Shown here one piece after another: positions 13,413-24,479 of a stretch of DNA of 64,000 nucleotides. The DNA comes from Prostheceraeus crozeri (taxonomy: Eukaryota > Platyhelminthes > Polycladida > Euryleptidae). The stretch's first letter is position 1, and every line of letters starts with the position of its first letter. The translations under genes and the position numbers were made by a program. The stretch spans positions 496,001 through 560,000 of the forward strand of contig CAJQUW010001859.1 in assembly GCA_907163375.1 (NCBI GenBank), given 5' to 3'. The notes under the pieces were generated by a model. It was not told where the DNA came from, did not search any database, and saw only the letters and a program-made list of their open reading frames with translations.

Positions 13413-13916
13413 CTATCCCCATCCGGATTGACCAACACTCCTCTCTTCCCCTTGCATCCTTTGCCCGATATGCGCATTGAAATCACCTACTAAACAAAAT
13501 ATTTCATCCTCACCCACTAAATGTATCATTTCCTCAACCTTTTCTCTGAATTCGTTTTTCTCTCTATGGTTCCGTCCTACTTGTGGAGCATAGACGGACA
13601 TCGCACACATTTTCTTCGTCAGCCAAACCATCAAGATCCTACCTTTCCACCTCTCCGTACGCCACACTTTCTCAACAAGATCCTTCTCCAGAATCACACC
13701 CACCCCATCAGACTTTCCATCCCCTCCTGCATGAATCAGTTTGAGCCCATCTCCAAGCATCCTTGCTCTATCCGACTTCCACTTCGTTTCCTGTACACAC
13801 AAAATCTTACATCTTCTCCTCTTCATAAAATCCACTACTTCAACTCTCCTTCCCGACAATGTTCCCACATTCAAAGTCGCCATCCTAATCAGTTTTCTTT
13901 CTTCGGGTCTTCGCAT
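13413..13916 (-). pseudogene. LINE endonuclease (EEP) domain, N-terminal part
   Basis: Encodes the start of the LINE polyprotein: ATLNVGTLSGRRVEVVDF, then CVQETKW (catalytic glutamate block), GVGVILEKD, MSVYAPQ and LVGDFNAHIG (the D-x-N block). These are exonuclease-endonuclease-phosphatase motifs used for target-primed reverse transcription. An in-frame stop closes the frame at 13,413 within a conserved stretch, since the same frame continues at 13,388 with the H-x-x-T-x-R-S segment of the same domain. Confidence 0.85.
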
Positions 13917-14399
13917 ATTTTTCGCTGATGCCCGGTTTTCGGCGCGTCGGCTGCCCCGGACGCGGTAGCCTCCACCGATTTATCCTTTACTTGCATGAAT
14001 CCATAAACGAATGGGTCAGAATACTCCTATACAGCGCTGCCCTGACTGACCTGTTGGAGGTTTTCTGATAGGGGTTTCTCCCTTAGCCTTTGATTTGCCC
14101 CCAAGACGCGGACTAGCCTTTTTCGTTCGAGGCGCCAATCCTGTAGCAGCCTGACATCCAAACGTTGTTGTCTCCCACGACGCAGCAGGGGTGAAAGGTT
14201 TTATGGCGCCTTAGATAAATGTCTATAATTGTAATAACAATATTTGTTTATTTCGGATAATGAAAATCACAAGTTACAAATTGAAGAACACAGCTGTCGT
14301 ATTAAAAAAGTGTGGATTACAATGCCTTGTATCACGTAAAATCAGATAAATTCAAGCAATTATAATTTCAAATTAAAAAGTCGACATGTATAAGATAGG

Positions 14400-15300
14400 A
14401 ACGAACGTGAATGACTAGCAGTGAAACACATAGGCATACGGAAATGCCCAGAGTTCGGTAGGCGAGGAGGCATAAGTGGGTTTAACGGATGCTAAGTGTC
14501 ATGCACTTGTGAAAAAATCGGAGGACGAGAGATTTTCTTTGCTCCTGAAAGTCTGGCATTATGTCACATGAGCATTCAAAGTCACAAATGTTGTGATGAG
14601 TCCGTTTTATGACTCTGTTTATCTTTGTTAATGAAGACGAATCCATTTCACCAAATACTGGAATTGTCTATAAGAGAATGGGGATGACTATGCCGTTGAA
14701 AACCTTCAAACAGGTGTCCTTGCTGATAAAGGGCTTAAGTATTCTCAAGATATGGAGTCTTCTACCTGCCGTTCCGGTTATACGAATGAAATGTTCTTTC
14801 CAAGATAAATTATCTGTCAGTGTGACTCCTAGAATAACACATGATTGAGACACAGTAACTTCAGCACATGGCAACGGGATCTCGTAAGACACTCTTGGCT
14901 TTTTGATTAACAATTGAAAGCACTTGGAAAAATTGAAATACATGTTTTTCCTTTGTCCATCTAATTACTTCAGAAAAAAACGATGGAGGAACACAACCAC
15001 GCTCACAAGATTCCACCAAGGTCATATCATCTGCGAACTTTATGAGATGAGCATTTCGATGCTTAACATTGAGTGAAGACATGAATATGTTAAAAAGAAG
15101 TAGACCTAATACTGACCCCTGTGGAATCACAGACTTGACTTCAATGAGCGGACCAAATGCCATTTACTCGAATACGCAGGCATCTCGATGTAAGGTATGA
15201 TTATATCTTAGTCAAAAACCGGGTATTGAATCCTTTGTCGAATAGGGCATTTACAATTCGGTTGTGTTAGACCTTGTCGAATGCTTTTGATAAGTCTAGG
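14400..15300 (-). pseudogene. Second LINE reverse-transcriptase fragment (CR1-like)
   Basis: On the minus strand I read DLSKAFDKV, then IPQGSVLGLLLFNIFMSSL (motif B), HLIKFADDMTLV (motif C), and in another frame FNFSKCFQLLI, CVILGVTLTDNLSWKEHF and RRLHILRILKPFISKDT. That is the order of a CR1/jockey-type LINE reverse transcriptase, split by at least two frameshifts and stops. No endonuclease domain is attached. It abuts the 5' end of the LINE at 14,215 and the Gypsy-like relic at 15,320, so three retroelements are stacked here in one orientation. Confidence 0.75.
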
Positions 15301-15319
15301 CAAGTATAGAGGCATATAA

Positions 15320-16200
15320 TCATATAAAAAAAGTTTCGTATGGCATTTGATATATGTGTATTAGTATTGGCATAAACAGAAATGCATTCACCACTCGAAT
15401 CAAATAGGCAAGCAATATTTGAGTTCTAATTACTCGAGTTTGCAGTTCTGTGTAAGAAATAGGCGATGGGGAACTATTGAAAGCCTTAACGTTCTCAGGT
15501 GATGGTCGAGCACCATATCGATCTACTTCATGTCCGAAGTGTGATATCTTTTCTGATCGGAAAACACTTTTATTCATATTCATTCTGAAGTTCTGCTTCT
15601 TCAGACGACTTAAAACTGACTGATATCAGAATATCATCGAGATAGCAGACAACTCCTGAAATTCCTCTAAGAATTCTGTACCACCAGGACAGCAGGAGAC
15701 ACCAGGAGACACCAGGAAAGGCACCAGGACAGGAAGCAAGGCCAAATGGACATCTTTTGACATTGGATATGTCTTATAATGAAAGTCTGGTACAATGAAA
15801 GTTGTCAAGTCACGACTGTCTTCATACAATTCCAGCTGCAAAAAAGCTCCCGAAAGTTCGATCCTGGAATGCACAGCTCCATCTTGCAATTAGTGAAGAA
15901 GCTTTTTGTCCCTAGGGATTGGATATCCATCATGAATAGATGCTTTCCTAGCGACACACACATCGACGGACAAACTTAGCCGTCCATATTTTTTCTGAAA
16001 GGTAACTACATGAAGCTTCGACATCCCATGTGATGCTTCTACTTTTTCAATGACGTCTTCCCCTACAAGTCGTAGAACTTCCTCCTTCACCTTCTCTCTA
16101 TAAGCGGAAAGGGTATCTATCTTAAGGTCGATCTCACAGGAGTAACTTTAGGGTCTATTCTAACGAGCGAATCCCTTAATGTGACCAGAATGTTCTTTTG
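15320..16200 (-). mobile_element. Ty3/Gypsy-like pol relic (fossil)
   Basis: Minus-strand fragments match the reverse transcriptase of Ty3/Gypsy-like LTR retrotransposons: a segment with DVIEKVEASHG and YPIPRD, one with SRIELSGAFLQLEL and DLTTFIVPD, and one with FRSEKISHFGHEVDRYG. No LTRs, gag, RNase H or integrase were found nearby, so this is a heavily broken internal piece of an old copy, with several breaks. Confidence 0.7.
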
Positions 16201-17779
16201 TGTCTGAAACATCTGTCTCAACATTTGGCTTTTCTTGCACGTATGTATTTATTCAATTTGCGTATGTTGCGTATGTATTTCTTCAATTCTCAAACAGTAT
16301 GAGTCACGGCGAATGCACTCAGACTTGCAAAAGGCGTCATATCCAAAACTAATTTTCTTGCCTTCCTTTGTGAAACCAAATGTGACAAATGTATTCCCCG
16401 ACAACCTATACTGTGGAAAGGTTGCGAACATCTGGGGTGAACAACAAAATTCAACATTGCTGAATCATTCCGGCCTTTCGAACAAATAGACCTACAGCGC
16501 GAGTTTTGTCTGGCTTGAAGGGCATGATCAGTTGAGCAATATAAAACTATGCATCAGTCACAATCAGGTCAACATACGAGCTTGTGCATATATTGGAATA
16601 TTTTAATCGCTTTTTGGGAGAGAGTTGAGGCTAATGGAAATCTCCATCAACAGGAGGTTGATGACTGACAATGAAATCTACATTCCAAGGGACATCATCA
16701 GTCACTATCGCTGATATGTGTCACTATCGATGATCTATGTTATACATGTGAGCCTACAATAATCTTGCACAATTGAAATTGTTATCACATCAGAATTAAC
16801 CCTATATGATGCGACTATGCCAACGTGTAACGATGAAATTGCTTCTGGTCCTTGTACAAGAATGGATATATCCATCCTGGGCGATGTGATTCACGAGGGA
16901 CCGATAATCACAGGCGGCGGCCATCCTTGCACAAGTGACTCCAGCGTCTCATCAAATCTGATATTACGCAAATATTTGCGAAATTGAATATTTGAGTGAA
17001 AAGACAATCCTACTTTCAATTCACGTCTTATCTGTACTTTTGCTTGATGGAAACACAAGCTGACATCAAAGCAATGACAGTAACATTCATTAGGTGTCTG
17101 CTTTATTGTTCGGGTCTAATTATAAGCCGGAGTCATGAGTCCTATCATTGATAGGCCTCCAATTCCGACCAAAGTGATGGGACTCAGACCAAGAATTCAC
17201 AAACTGCCTGCACTCTGGAGAGTATTCCTCTAGCGCAAGTACCAACATGTCTTATGTACAAATTCCTCCCCCAGAACACCCAAAATATACTTTTGCAAAT
17301 AGTAGACCTACTTGAAAAATCATTTAAATATGACACTGAGATGTGAGTTAACCAGAATCGACGTTCGCATTTAGCATAATTTGAAGAGATCGCTTAATGA
17401 ATACGCACTGTCAAAGATTATTCATTAATCAAATTATAGTCCTGTATGTTGGATAATTTTCTACCGTTGTCATGTGTGTGCACAGTTACACACTTGGGAA
17501 TTTAAGCAGGAAAACATCATCATAGAATTATTCTAGAGCAAAATGTATCAAATTACAGCCAATCAGGTTCTTCAAAATCGACTGGGAATTCCAATCTGTT
17601 AGGGAGCCTGCACTTGGAAACCCGAAACGTTTGTGATCTGTCTCCACCCACTCAGCTCTGCATCTATTTGATGTGAAGGTGTGGGACTGTATAGCAAATA
17701 GAACTATTAATGTATCGATTTCAATCAAGACAGCGATTCAAATATTAAGTAACATTAAGTAATATTATATTAATGACAA
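16201..17779. other. Intergenic, no gene seen
   Basis: No supported gene. The first 300 bp could be further decayed sequence of the adjacent LTR-type relic, but I cannot match it. Confidence 0.5.
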
Positions 17780-17960
17780 TTATAATTAGGGCGCTTGGTA
17801 CTATGGCGTGAATAGGAGGCGATTTGTACCAAGCGCCGTATTTTTTTGAATTTTGTACAGAGCGCCCTTTTTTGTACAGATAGCCCTGATCATTTTTATA
17901 ATGTAAGAAGCGCCCGAATTTCTGATAATCGCGTGTACCAAGTGCCCCAATCATTAATAA
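17780..17960. repeat. Small inverted-repeat element (MITE-like)
   Basis: About 180 bp framed by GGGCGCTTGGTAC (17,789-17,801) and its near-perfect inverse GTACCAAGTGCCC (17,935-17,947), each continued outward by TAATTATAATTA-type sequence. Inside, GCGCC/GGCGC words recur (TACCAAGCGCCG, AGAGCGCCC, AAGCGCCC), so the interior is built from degenerate copies of the end. It is consistent with a non-autonomous inverted-repeat transposon; no protein is encoded. Confidence 0.5.
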
Positions 17961-18370
17961 TAATTATAATTAAGTAATATTAAGTTAATTCGTCCGGAAA
18001 GACAAATGCAGTGTTTACTCACTATTCATGCCTGTTTAGTCAAAAATAAGCAGCGGGTATTCTTCGATCAGTCTAGACCAGAAAAGGGCAACGTGTGGGT
18101 CGCGAGTGATGATTGAAAGTTGTCAGCCAGAAGCACTTGCGTGGTGGCGACTTTTGTCTTTCACTTTTCATACAGTCAGAATTAATTTCATTGTAGAACT
18201 TGCTTTCAATCTTTCGGGATCTCTCTAAAGTCGTGCCCTTCGTTCAATCTCGAACACATAAAAGAAGGAGTCTTTTAATGACAAGCTTCTCACAATGCGA
18301 TAGCTAAAGATCTCTTCAAAAATCATAAATATGGACAAGATCGACTGTCCACTGCAGTCCACTGGGATCC
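17961..18370. other. Intergenic, no gene seen
   Basis: No supported feature. Confidence 0.5.
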
Positions 18371-19390
18371 AGGGATTATGACAATTTTAGGGGCTGTCGG
18401 GATCCCGGGATTGATGAGGTGAAACATTTTGTGATAATTATAGAACAATGTGCAACATCTTGCCATCTACCTAGATGACAATCCGATCCTAATAGATTTT
18501 TAGATAGAATATAATATTTAGATATAATATAATAGAATATAATATTTAGATAGATAGAATGCGATCCTGATAGATTTAATCAAATTTATTTACATTTCAG
18601 ATCAAAATCATGACAGTTCGCATTCGCGTTTACCATCAACATATACGATACAAATAAGAAAACCGGGAACTGTGCATTATTTGACCATTAAAGCTAAAAG
18701 AAATAATTATGAGTTAAACCCGTCAGCAGTCTTTGTATCTATAATTCATCTTCCTTTAATCTAAGTCTGCATAAAGCAGTTCAACATAAAATCATGGTCT
18801 GATGAGGCCTAATCATAATCTAAATTACGAGGTCATCGAATGTCTTGTTAGCTGTTGAAGTCTTAAGGGCATAAATAAAAGTGTGAGTGCATTGAACTCA
18901 TGTACCCCACCATCAAAGGAAAGTTCACACATTCGATAATAAATAGTTTCTCTTAATAACACTTCATGTACGGGAACAAAATATTCAAATCTCATTTTCT
19001 TTATGTCTCTTAGTATGCAATAATGTATATTATAAGCAATCAAATATCTTAAATGACAACTTATAATCAATTTACTTGTACCTTGTATCTTGTCTTTTCT
19101 GGATTCGCAATCTATTTAAATTGCATCATTACCATTTTTGAACTGTGAATTAATTGAATGTGATTATATCTTCGTGTTGCCATACTTGCTTAATTATGTT
19201 AACTCAATACAAAGACAGCAAATATAGGCCTATCGTCATTGTTCCCAATTTGCGCCTACGCGCATATGTAGCCTACTGCATCCAGAATACTGGTATATGC
19301 ATGACTTGTGGCTTACAATGGAAAAATACACTGAACATCTAGAAATTTCGGGATCCCGGGATCGGAAATTGTCCGGAATTTGTAATCCCT
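18371..19390. mobile_element. Possible non-autonomous hAT-like element
   Basis: The left end AGGGATTATGACAATTTTAG and the inverse of the right end AGGGATTACAAATTCCGGAC share AGGGATTA and then, about 30 bp further in, the same CGGGATCCCGGGA block (18,409 and 19,350). About 1.0 kb lies between, non-coding, with TA-rich duplications near 18,510-18,560. Flanking 8-mers do not match, so a target duplication is not shown. Confidence 0.4.
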
Positions 19391-21095
19391 ATCCACGCGT
19401 GTTTCGTAGTAGTAGAAATCTCTCTTCAGTCGGCATCAGATTTAATGAATTCTGATAACTTCAGATGCTGAAAATGACTACCTACAATGCATGTCTTCTT
19501 TAACCTTAAACTGCACATGGTATAATATAATGAGCAAATTGTTTCGCCCTTCATACTGTTTTCAGTGGAACTTAAAAGCAAGCTAAGAAGTTTAATCACA
19601 CTCATCACTGGCCTGATGTCGCTTTATCACGTATCTTCATACAGTCGGTCATTTGTGACAAAATATAATCGAAATTTGAATTAAGCAGCTCCCGTCGTCT
19701 AACGCACCTATTCGGCGTGTGTGAACCAAGCGACCAGGTAAATTTCCTTCGATAAAAAATGACAAAGAAGCTGTAGAAGGAGATGTAATTGAGATATTCT
19801 AATTCTTATTTAAGCCAAATGCTGCAAATTATTTTTCATCGATTAATAAGTATGTGTACTATAATACACAATAGGCAGTTTGGGTTTGGACATCGTGTGA
19901 CTCTGGTGTGACTGCATGGAACGATGAATATGATTCACTAATATTGTTTTCTTCAGTAGCAGTTTTCAGATGACTGTGATTTTCAACTATCAAGCGAGTT
20001 TAGGTACAGCTTGTAGAGATAATAAACGCAGTTGACGCTGTAGAAAGTTTTATCACATATTTTGAAGAATATAGAGAAGCCTATAATGCTAGAAATCGAT
20101 TTTTTCTATTTCACGCGCGTAATCGTAGATGTAGCCGTTACTTGGAGAGAAAAAGCTATGACATCGAGTCATATGAATACCTGATGCCATTATCCACTCG
20201 AGAACTTCAGACATATGTCCTTGCCGATATTATATACAAGGTGATTAATAGAGTTATGAGATAATCTTGTAAAACAGAAGAAAGTAGGCCCCACCAAGGC
20301 AATTACTGGGTAGATTATTGATTTGATCCAAAACTATCCAATGAGATAAAATCACAAGAGTTAAATGGGACGATTATAGCATCGATACAAGCATGTAGCT
20401 GATGAATATGCATGTAGAACGCATATTATAATATAGCAGGCCTATATCAGACCCTTATATTTTTATTCAGTAGGCCTTTATTATATTCATAAACTATATA
20501 TTCATAAGCATGCAGATTAGTGATAAGTGTGTGTCATTGATACCAGCGCCAAATTCACGAGTAAAATTCAGAAAAGGTGTTCTAACTACCAAACCAATGA
20601 AAACCAAGCGCGGTTCTAGTTCAATAACTACATCCACACATTATGGTCCAATAGCAGGCTAAAACTGATTGGGCGTCAATTACTATTAGATGACGAGAAA
20701 AAGCGAGCAAAGAAGATGAGGACCTCATATTTGGTTTTTCTACTATAAGGGTTCCATAGACAAGAGCACTGGTCAGTCGCTTTTGGAAAAGCTTGCTTGT
20801 TGTAAAGATAATTTCTACAGCTGAAAAGCTTTTCAAATACCAAAAACATGATATTTTCTAGCACTTTGAAAATGCAAAATTGTTTATTGAACTTGTACGT
20901 CTCTCCAGATGTTGTCTCTCTTAATTTTCAACAACATTTTAATCAAAGTCAAGATGGAGTTTTCATCACTTTTAAAACCATTAAGAGTTGAAAAAACGGT
21001 TTGTGTCATAGAGTAAGTATATAGTAGATAGATTTAATTTAGTCTTTTGAATAGATTACGCTCATGCAGTCCAAAAATGTTTGATCAACTATACA
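19391..21095. other. Intergenic, no gene seen
   Basis: AT-rich, with scattered TAGGCCTA-type words near 20,440-20,475. No supported gene or repeat. Confidence 0.5.
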
Positions 21096-21477
21096 TATAT
21101 ATATATATATATTTTTGAAACATGTATTGCAGAAAAGCAAATCGCAATTAATTTTAGATAACTTAAGGTAATATTTTTCAAATGATCGATAAATTGATTT
21201 CACTTCGGAACTAGAAAACTTAAAAGCGATTTTAGAAAACCATTTCACAGCAAAAATATTTATACCGGCGCTTCGGATATTTACACTATCCATCATCAGG
21301 GAGTGAAATAATTAGGACATAATACATTTAAGTAGGAAACAAATTTCAAACTACATATTAGGTACTTGAAAAATCAATGTCCTGAAATATATACAAAGAT
21401 AGCTAATGATACACTACCAAAGTTAATAGAAGGATATCTACTAAAACTATAAAGAAATCTAAAGAATAAGGATAAAG

Positions 21478-22470
21478 TTACAAAACTAAGAGTCGCCTTG
21501 TCAAGCCTTGATCTTGCCGATTGAGCTGGGGTTGGAGGCTTTTGATGAGCAAAGCCTCAGCAATTTCAAGATCACGTTGTCTGTTGTATTTGGCTAGGAT
21601 AGTCATGTTCTTCAGCATAACCATATATCCTTTTTCACCGTGTGTTTGCAGATGGTCTTTGATTTCACCGTTCGAGACATGTTGCTTGCAGCGATGTTCG
21701 AGGGCATTAGTTGTGTAACCAATGTAAGCGACACCGTTACAAGTGTCATGTGGGCACGTGAATTGGTAGACAACATGATGCGGCTCGGATTTTGCTTGCA
21801 CTGATGGTTTCAGAATTGTCTTAAGACGTTTCGGTCTGTAGTAAGTTCTTACTTTTACTTGAACAGATGGCAGTGTTGGAATAACATTATTCTTGATAAT
21901 GGCTGTTAATCGTTGCTCTTCAATTTTTGCCGATGTACTCCATTGACTTTGGTAATAAAAGTTGATTGTTGCTTCTGCATTTTTAGGATCGATATTGGTG
22001 TGTATTCGCTTTAGATAATTTTGTATTGTTTGATCAATTAAGTTTTGGGGATAGTTGTTATTCACAAGAATTTGCTTGATAACATCAATTTCATTGGAAA
22101 ATTCTTTCCATGTTGATGATAGTCTGTATGCACGGTTTATGTATGACTTGACCACAGCTTTCTTGTATGTTTCGGGGCCAAAGCAGTCATAGTCGAGACA
22201 GGAACCATTATTTGTAGGTTTTCTGTAAACAGACGTTTTTATTGTATTTGAAATGATATCTCTTCTCAAATTCACATCCAAAAAAGAAAGACAATCGTTC
22301 TCCTCTTGTTCATAAGTAAATCTGAGACATGAATTGGCATGGAGCGATGTTATGATGTCATCTATTTTGCAGTCTTTCTTGTGAATGATAATGGAATCAT
22401 CTACATATCTTCTATAGAAAAGCACATCACCATCAAATGCTGGAAGTACCTTGTTTTCTAAGAAGTTCAT
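21478..22470 (-). CDS. PLE reverse transcriptase C-terminus plus GIY-YIG endonuclease (partial)
   Basis: A 330-codon open frame. Near its start it has FYRRYVDDSIII, the catalytic YVDD box of PLE reverse transcriptases, then CLRFTYEQEENDCLSFLDV, the thumb, and at residues about 245-310 a GIY-YIG nuclease (FTCPHDTCNGVAYIGYT, then LEHRCKQHV). PLEs use this nuclease to nick the target. Fingers and most of the palm are absent: the frame begins immediately beside the inverted arm, so the element was 5' truncated at insertion. The frame is otherwise unbroken, which suggests a fairly young copy. Confidence 0.85.
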   Translation of the reverse strand: MNFLENKVLPAFDGDVLFYRRYVDDSIIIHKKDCKIDDIITSLHANSCLRFTYEQEENDCLSFLDVNLRRDIISNTIKTSVYRKPTNNGSCLDYDCFGPETYKKAVVKSYINRAYRLSSTWKEFSNEIDVIKQILVNNNYPQNLIDQTIQNYLKRIHTNIDPKNAEATINFYYQSQWSTSAKIEEQRLTAIIKNNVIPTLPSVQVKVRTYYRPKRLKTILKPSVQAKSEPHHVVYQFTCPHDTCNGVAYIGYTTNALEHRCKQHVSNGEIKDHLQTHGEKGYMVMLKNMTILAKYNRQRDLEIAEALLIKSLQPQLNRQDQGLTRRLLVL

Positions 22471-22510
22471 AAGAAGTTTTAAATGTATTATGTCCTAATT
22501 ATTTCACTCC

Positions 22511-22560
22511 CTGATGATGGATAGTGTAAATATCCGAAGCGCCGGTATAAATATTTTTGC
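22511..22560 (+). ncRNA. Hammerhead-like core in PLE A arm (incomplete match)
   Basis: The arm carries CTGATGA (22,511-22,517), a perfect 5-bp stem GGATA / TATCC (22,519-22,523 and 22,531-22,535) and then GAAG where hammerheads have GAAA. The inverse copy lies at about 21,265-21,300. A closing stem I could not be found, so this is a hammerhead-like remnant rather than a convincing ribozyme. Confidence 0.35.
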
Positions 22561-22719
22561 TGTGAAATGGTTTTCTAAAATCGCTTTTAAGTTTTCTAGT
22601 TCCGAAGTGAAATCAATTTATCGATCATTTGAAAAATATTACCTTAAGTTATCTAAAATTAATTGCGATTTGCTTTTCTGCAATACATGTTTCAAAAATA
22701 ATTTGCTGCCTAAATTTAC

Positions 22720-22722
<3 letters not shown>

Positions 22723-22767
<45 letters not shown>
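22723..22767. repeat. TA microsatellite
   Basis: Uninterrupted TA repeat abutting PLE A. Predicted Ile-Tyr-rich translations through it are artefacts. Confidence 0.95.
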
Positions 22768-22769
<2 letters not shown>

Positions 22770-22805
22770 AAAATCTTATAAAAGGGAAATATATAAAAGC
22801 GGAAT

Positions 22806-22958
22806 TTACCACAAGATTCAATATGCTCACTTAGATGTATTTGTCTGCACATTGGATGACCTATTTGTTGCTTTGTTATTGAGGGTACACAATCAACAAA
22901 TAGGTCATCTAATGTACAGACAAATGTATCTAAGTGAGTATATTGAATCTTGTGGCAT
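22806..22958. repeat. Palindromic repeat with about 63-bp arms
   Basis: The left arm, beginning CACAAGATTCAATATGCTCA, and the right arm, ending TGAGTATATTGAATCTTGTG, are inverted copies with a few mismatches, separated by about 20 bp. This looks like two inverted ends of an element with no body between them, similar to the palindromes at 30,579 and 31,635. No coding potential. Confidence 0.7.
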
Positions 22959-23080
22959 ATATAGAAGGAAATATATTCCAGAAAGCGCTCGTGCAAACTG
23001 ATTGCTTGAAGTGTTTTCATTTGTTTTTTATTATATGCAATTTCGATTACTGTGTTTCCTTTCAATTTTTGTTATATATA

Positions 23081-24476
23081 CAGGGTGACTCAAAAGTCTT
23101 AATTGGGTTTCAAATAGTGATTTCTCAGTAGGTATTTACACTAAGAACCTAATTTTTCGTTTATGCTGTAGAGGAAGAACCAGAATTTTCGAAAGACTTG
23201 CATTTTCACAATAAGTGCTGGAAGTGACCTCCGTTAACTTCGGTACAAGGAATGACGCGCTTTTTAAAGTTATCAAAAGTCTTATTGATCGTGACTTTTT
23301 TCGCTGACTGAACTGCTTCAGCAAGCGTCACTCGTAATTCTGTGTTGTTGGTTGGCCTATTCTTACACACCACTTCCTTGATATGACCCCTCAAAAAATA
23401 ATCAGGAGGCGTCAGATCTGGGCTTCTAGCTGGTTAGTGAATGGGACCGTTTCGTCCAATCCATCGATTAAGGAATTGGATGTTGAGAAATTCTCTAACA
23501 TTCATACCCCAATGAGGCGGAGCGCCATCTTGTTAAAAAACGTCGTCGAAAATCGTCCTAATCACCAGTTCCGGAAAAAAAACCTTCTACACCTCAAGAT
23601 AAGTCTTTGGTCACTTGATTCAAAGAAGTAAGGTCCAATGATCGGGTCGCAAAAACATGGCCGCCCATACCACCAGTCCCTTCGACTTCAGAGGAACCTC
23701 GCTAGCCTACATAAATGTGGATTTTCATAGTCAAAAATCACACAGTTGTGACTGTCAATGTTACCATTCAAATGAAAGGTTGCCTCGTCAGAAAAACAGA
23801 GTTAATGGATGAAACCGGGATCATCACATAACCGGTTAATTTTTTCACAAAACTGAAGCCTTGGTTCATAATAGTCCGGTAACAGTTCATGCACGTGTGA
23901 AATATGATATGAATTCATGCTAGTTGTTCGCTTCAAAGCACGTGGAACAGTCTCACCTGGCATATCAAGCTCATTGGCTGCATCCCGTACCGATGGTCAT
24001 GGATTATGCTCAAACTCTTCCTTGACACGCAAGCCATCTCCCTCAGCAAAGGATGGGCGACCACTTCGCTCAGCATCTTGGACAGCATGCTACCCACCGC
24101 TAAATTTGTTAAACACCAGTCGGAATATGCTTTCAGAAGATAGCTTTGATGAACATTTTCTTACAGTACATTGAGTTTTGTAAATATTTTGTAGGCCAAT
24201 CAATCAATCAGATTTCATGATAAAGTATTTTTGGCTGTAGTCAGTGTGAAAAAATTTGTAAGTGAAAAACGTCTTTCATGACATCTGATCAATTGGTTGA
24301 CCTCCATAATATGAGTGAGCTTGGATGGACCCTTAACTTGATTTTTTCACAATTTCGAACTGCTACTAAAATTCTGGTTCTTCCTCTACAGTATAAACAA
24401 AACATTAAATTTGTAGTGTTAATACTTACTGAGAAATCTTGATTTGAAACCCGATTAAGACTTTTGAGTCACCCTG
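23081..24476 (-). mobile_element. Mariner-type (IS630-Tc1-mariner) element, broken
   Basis: A 1.4-kb element with terminal inverted repeats of over 50 bp (left CAGGGTGACTCAAAAGTCTT, right ending GACTTTTGAGTCACCCTG) and TA on both sides, the duplicated dinucleotide of this superfamily. Minus-strand transposase pieces include NGPIH-PARSPDLTPPDYFLRG, the conserved block around the third catalytic residue, and HIKEVVCKNRPTNN then FKKRVIPCTEVNGGHFQHL, the usual C-terminus. Several stops and frame changes make it inactive. It sits in PLE-rich DNA between PLE A and PLE B. Confidence 0.85.
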
Positions 24477-24479
24477 TAT

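Larger units (their letters stand above)
10900..14215 (-). mobile_element. LINE retrotransposon, nearly full length, broken
   Basis: Reading on the minus strand there is a 5' leader (14,215 to about 13,920), an apurinic-type endonuclease, a linker, a reverse transcriptase, a C-terminal tail and a 3' tail ending in an AAATAAAAC-rich run near 10,900. The endonuclease resembles proteins commonly annotated craniofacial-development-protein-2-like, and the C-terminal GRPRIRWSDCVKRD block is typical of RTE-like LINEs. I see in-frame stops at about 13,413 and 12,552 and frame changes near 12,450 and 11,340, so it is dead. A target-site duplication is not obvious. Confidence 0.85.
21112..22702 (-). 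mobile_element. Penelope-like element A, 5' truncated, with inverted ends
   Basis: A minus-strand PLE bounded by two inverted arms of about 220 bp (21,112-21,332 and 22,483-22,702) that are nearly identical. The arms carry the non-coding terminal sequence including a hammerhead-like core. Between them sits the C-terminal reverse transcriptase and the GIY-YIG endonuclease. The right arm is an inverted copy of the 3' end placed at the truncated 5' end, an arrangement typical of PLEs. TA microsatellites touch both sides (21,096-21,113 and 22,723-22,767). Confidence 0.85.

Noticed and set aside
22511-22560. Active hammerhead in PLE A
   Set aside because: GAAG replaces GAAA and no closing stem I is found; kept only as a hammerhead-like remnant.
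22639-22834. Open frames rich in Ile-Tyr repeats
   Set aside because: They are translations of TA microsatellites; the same applies near 31,600 and 33,790.
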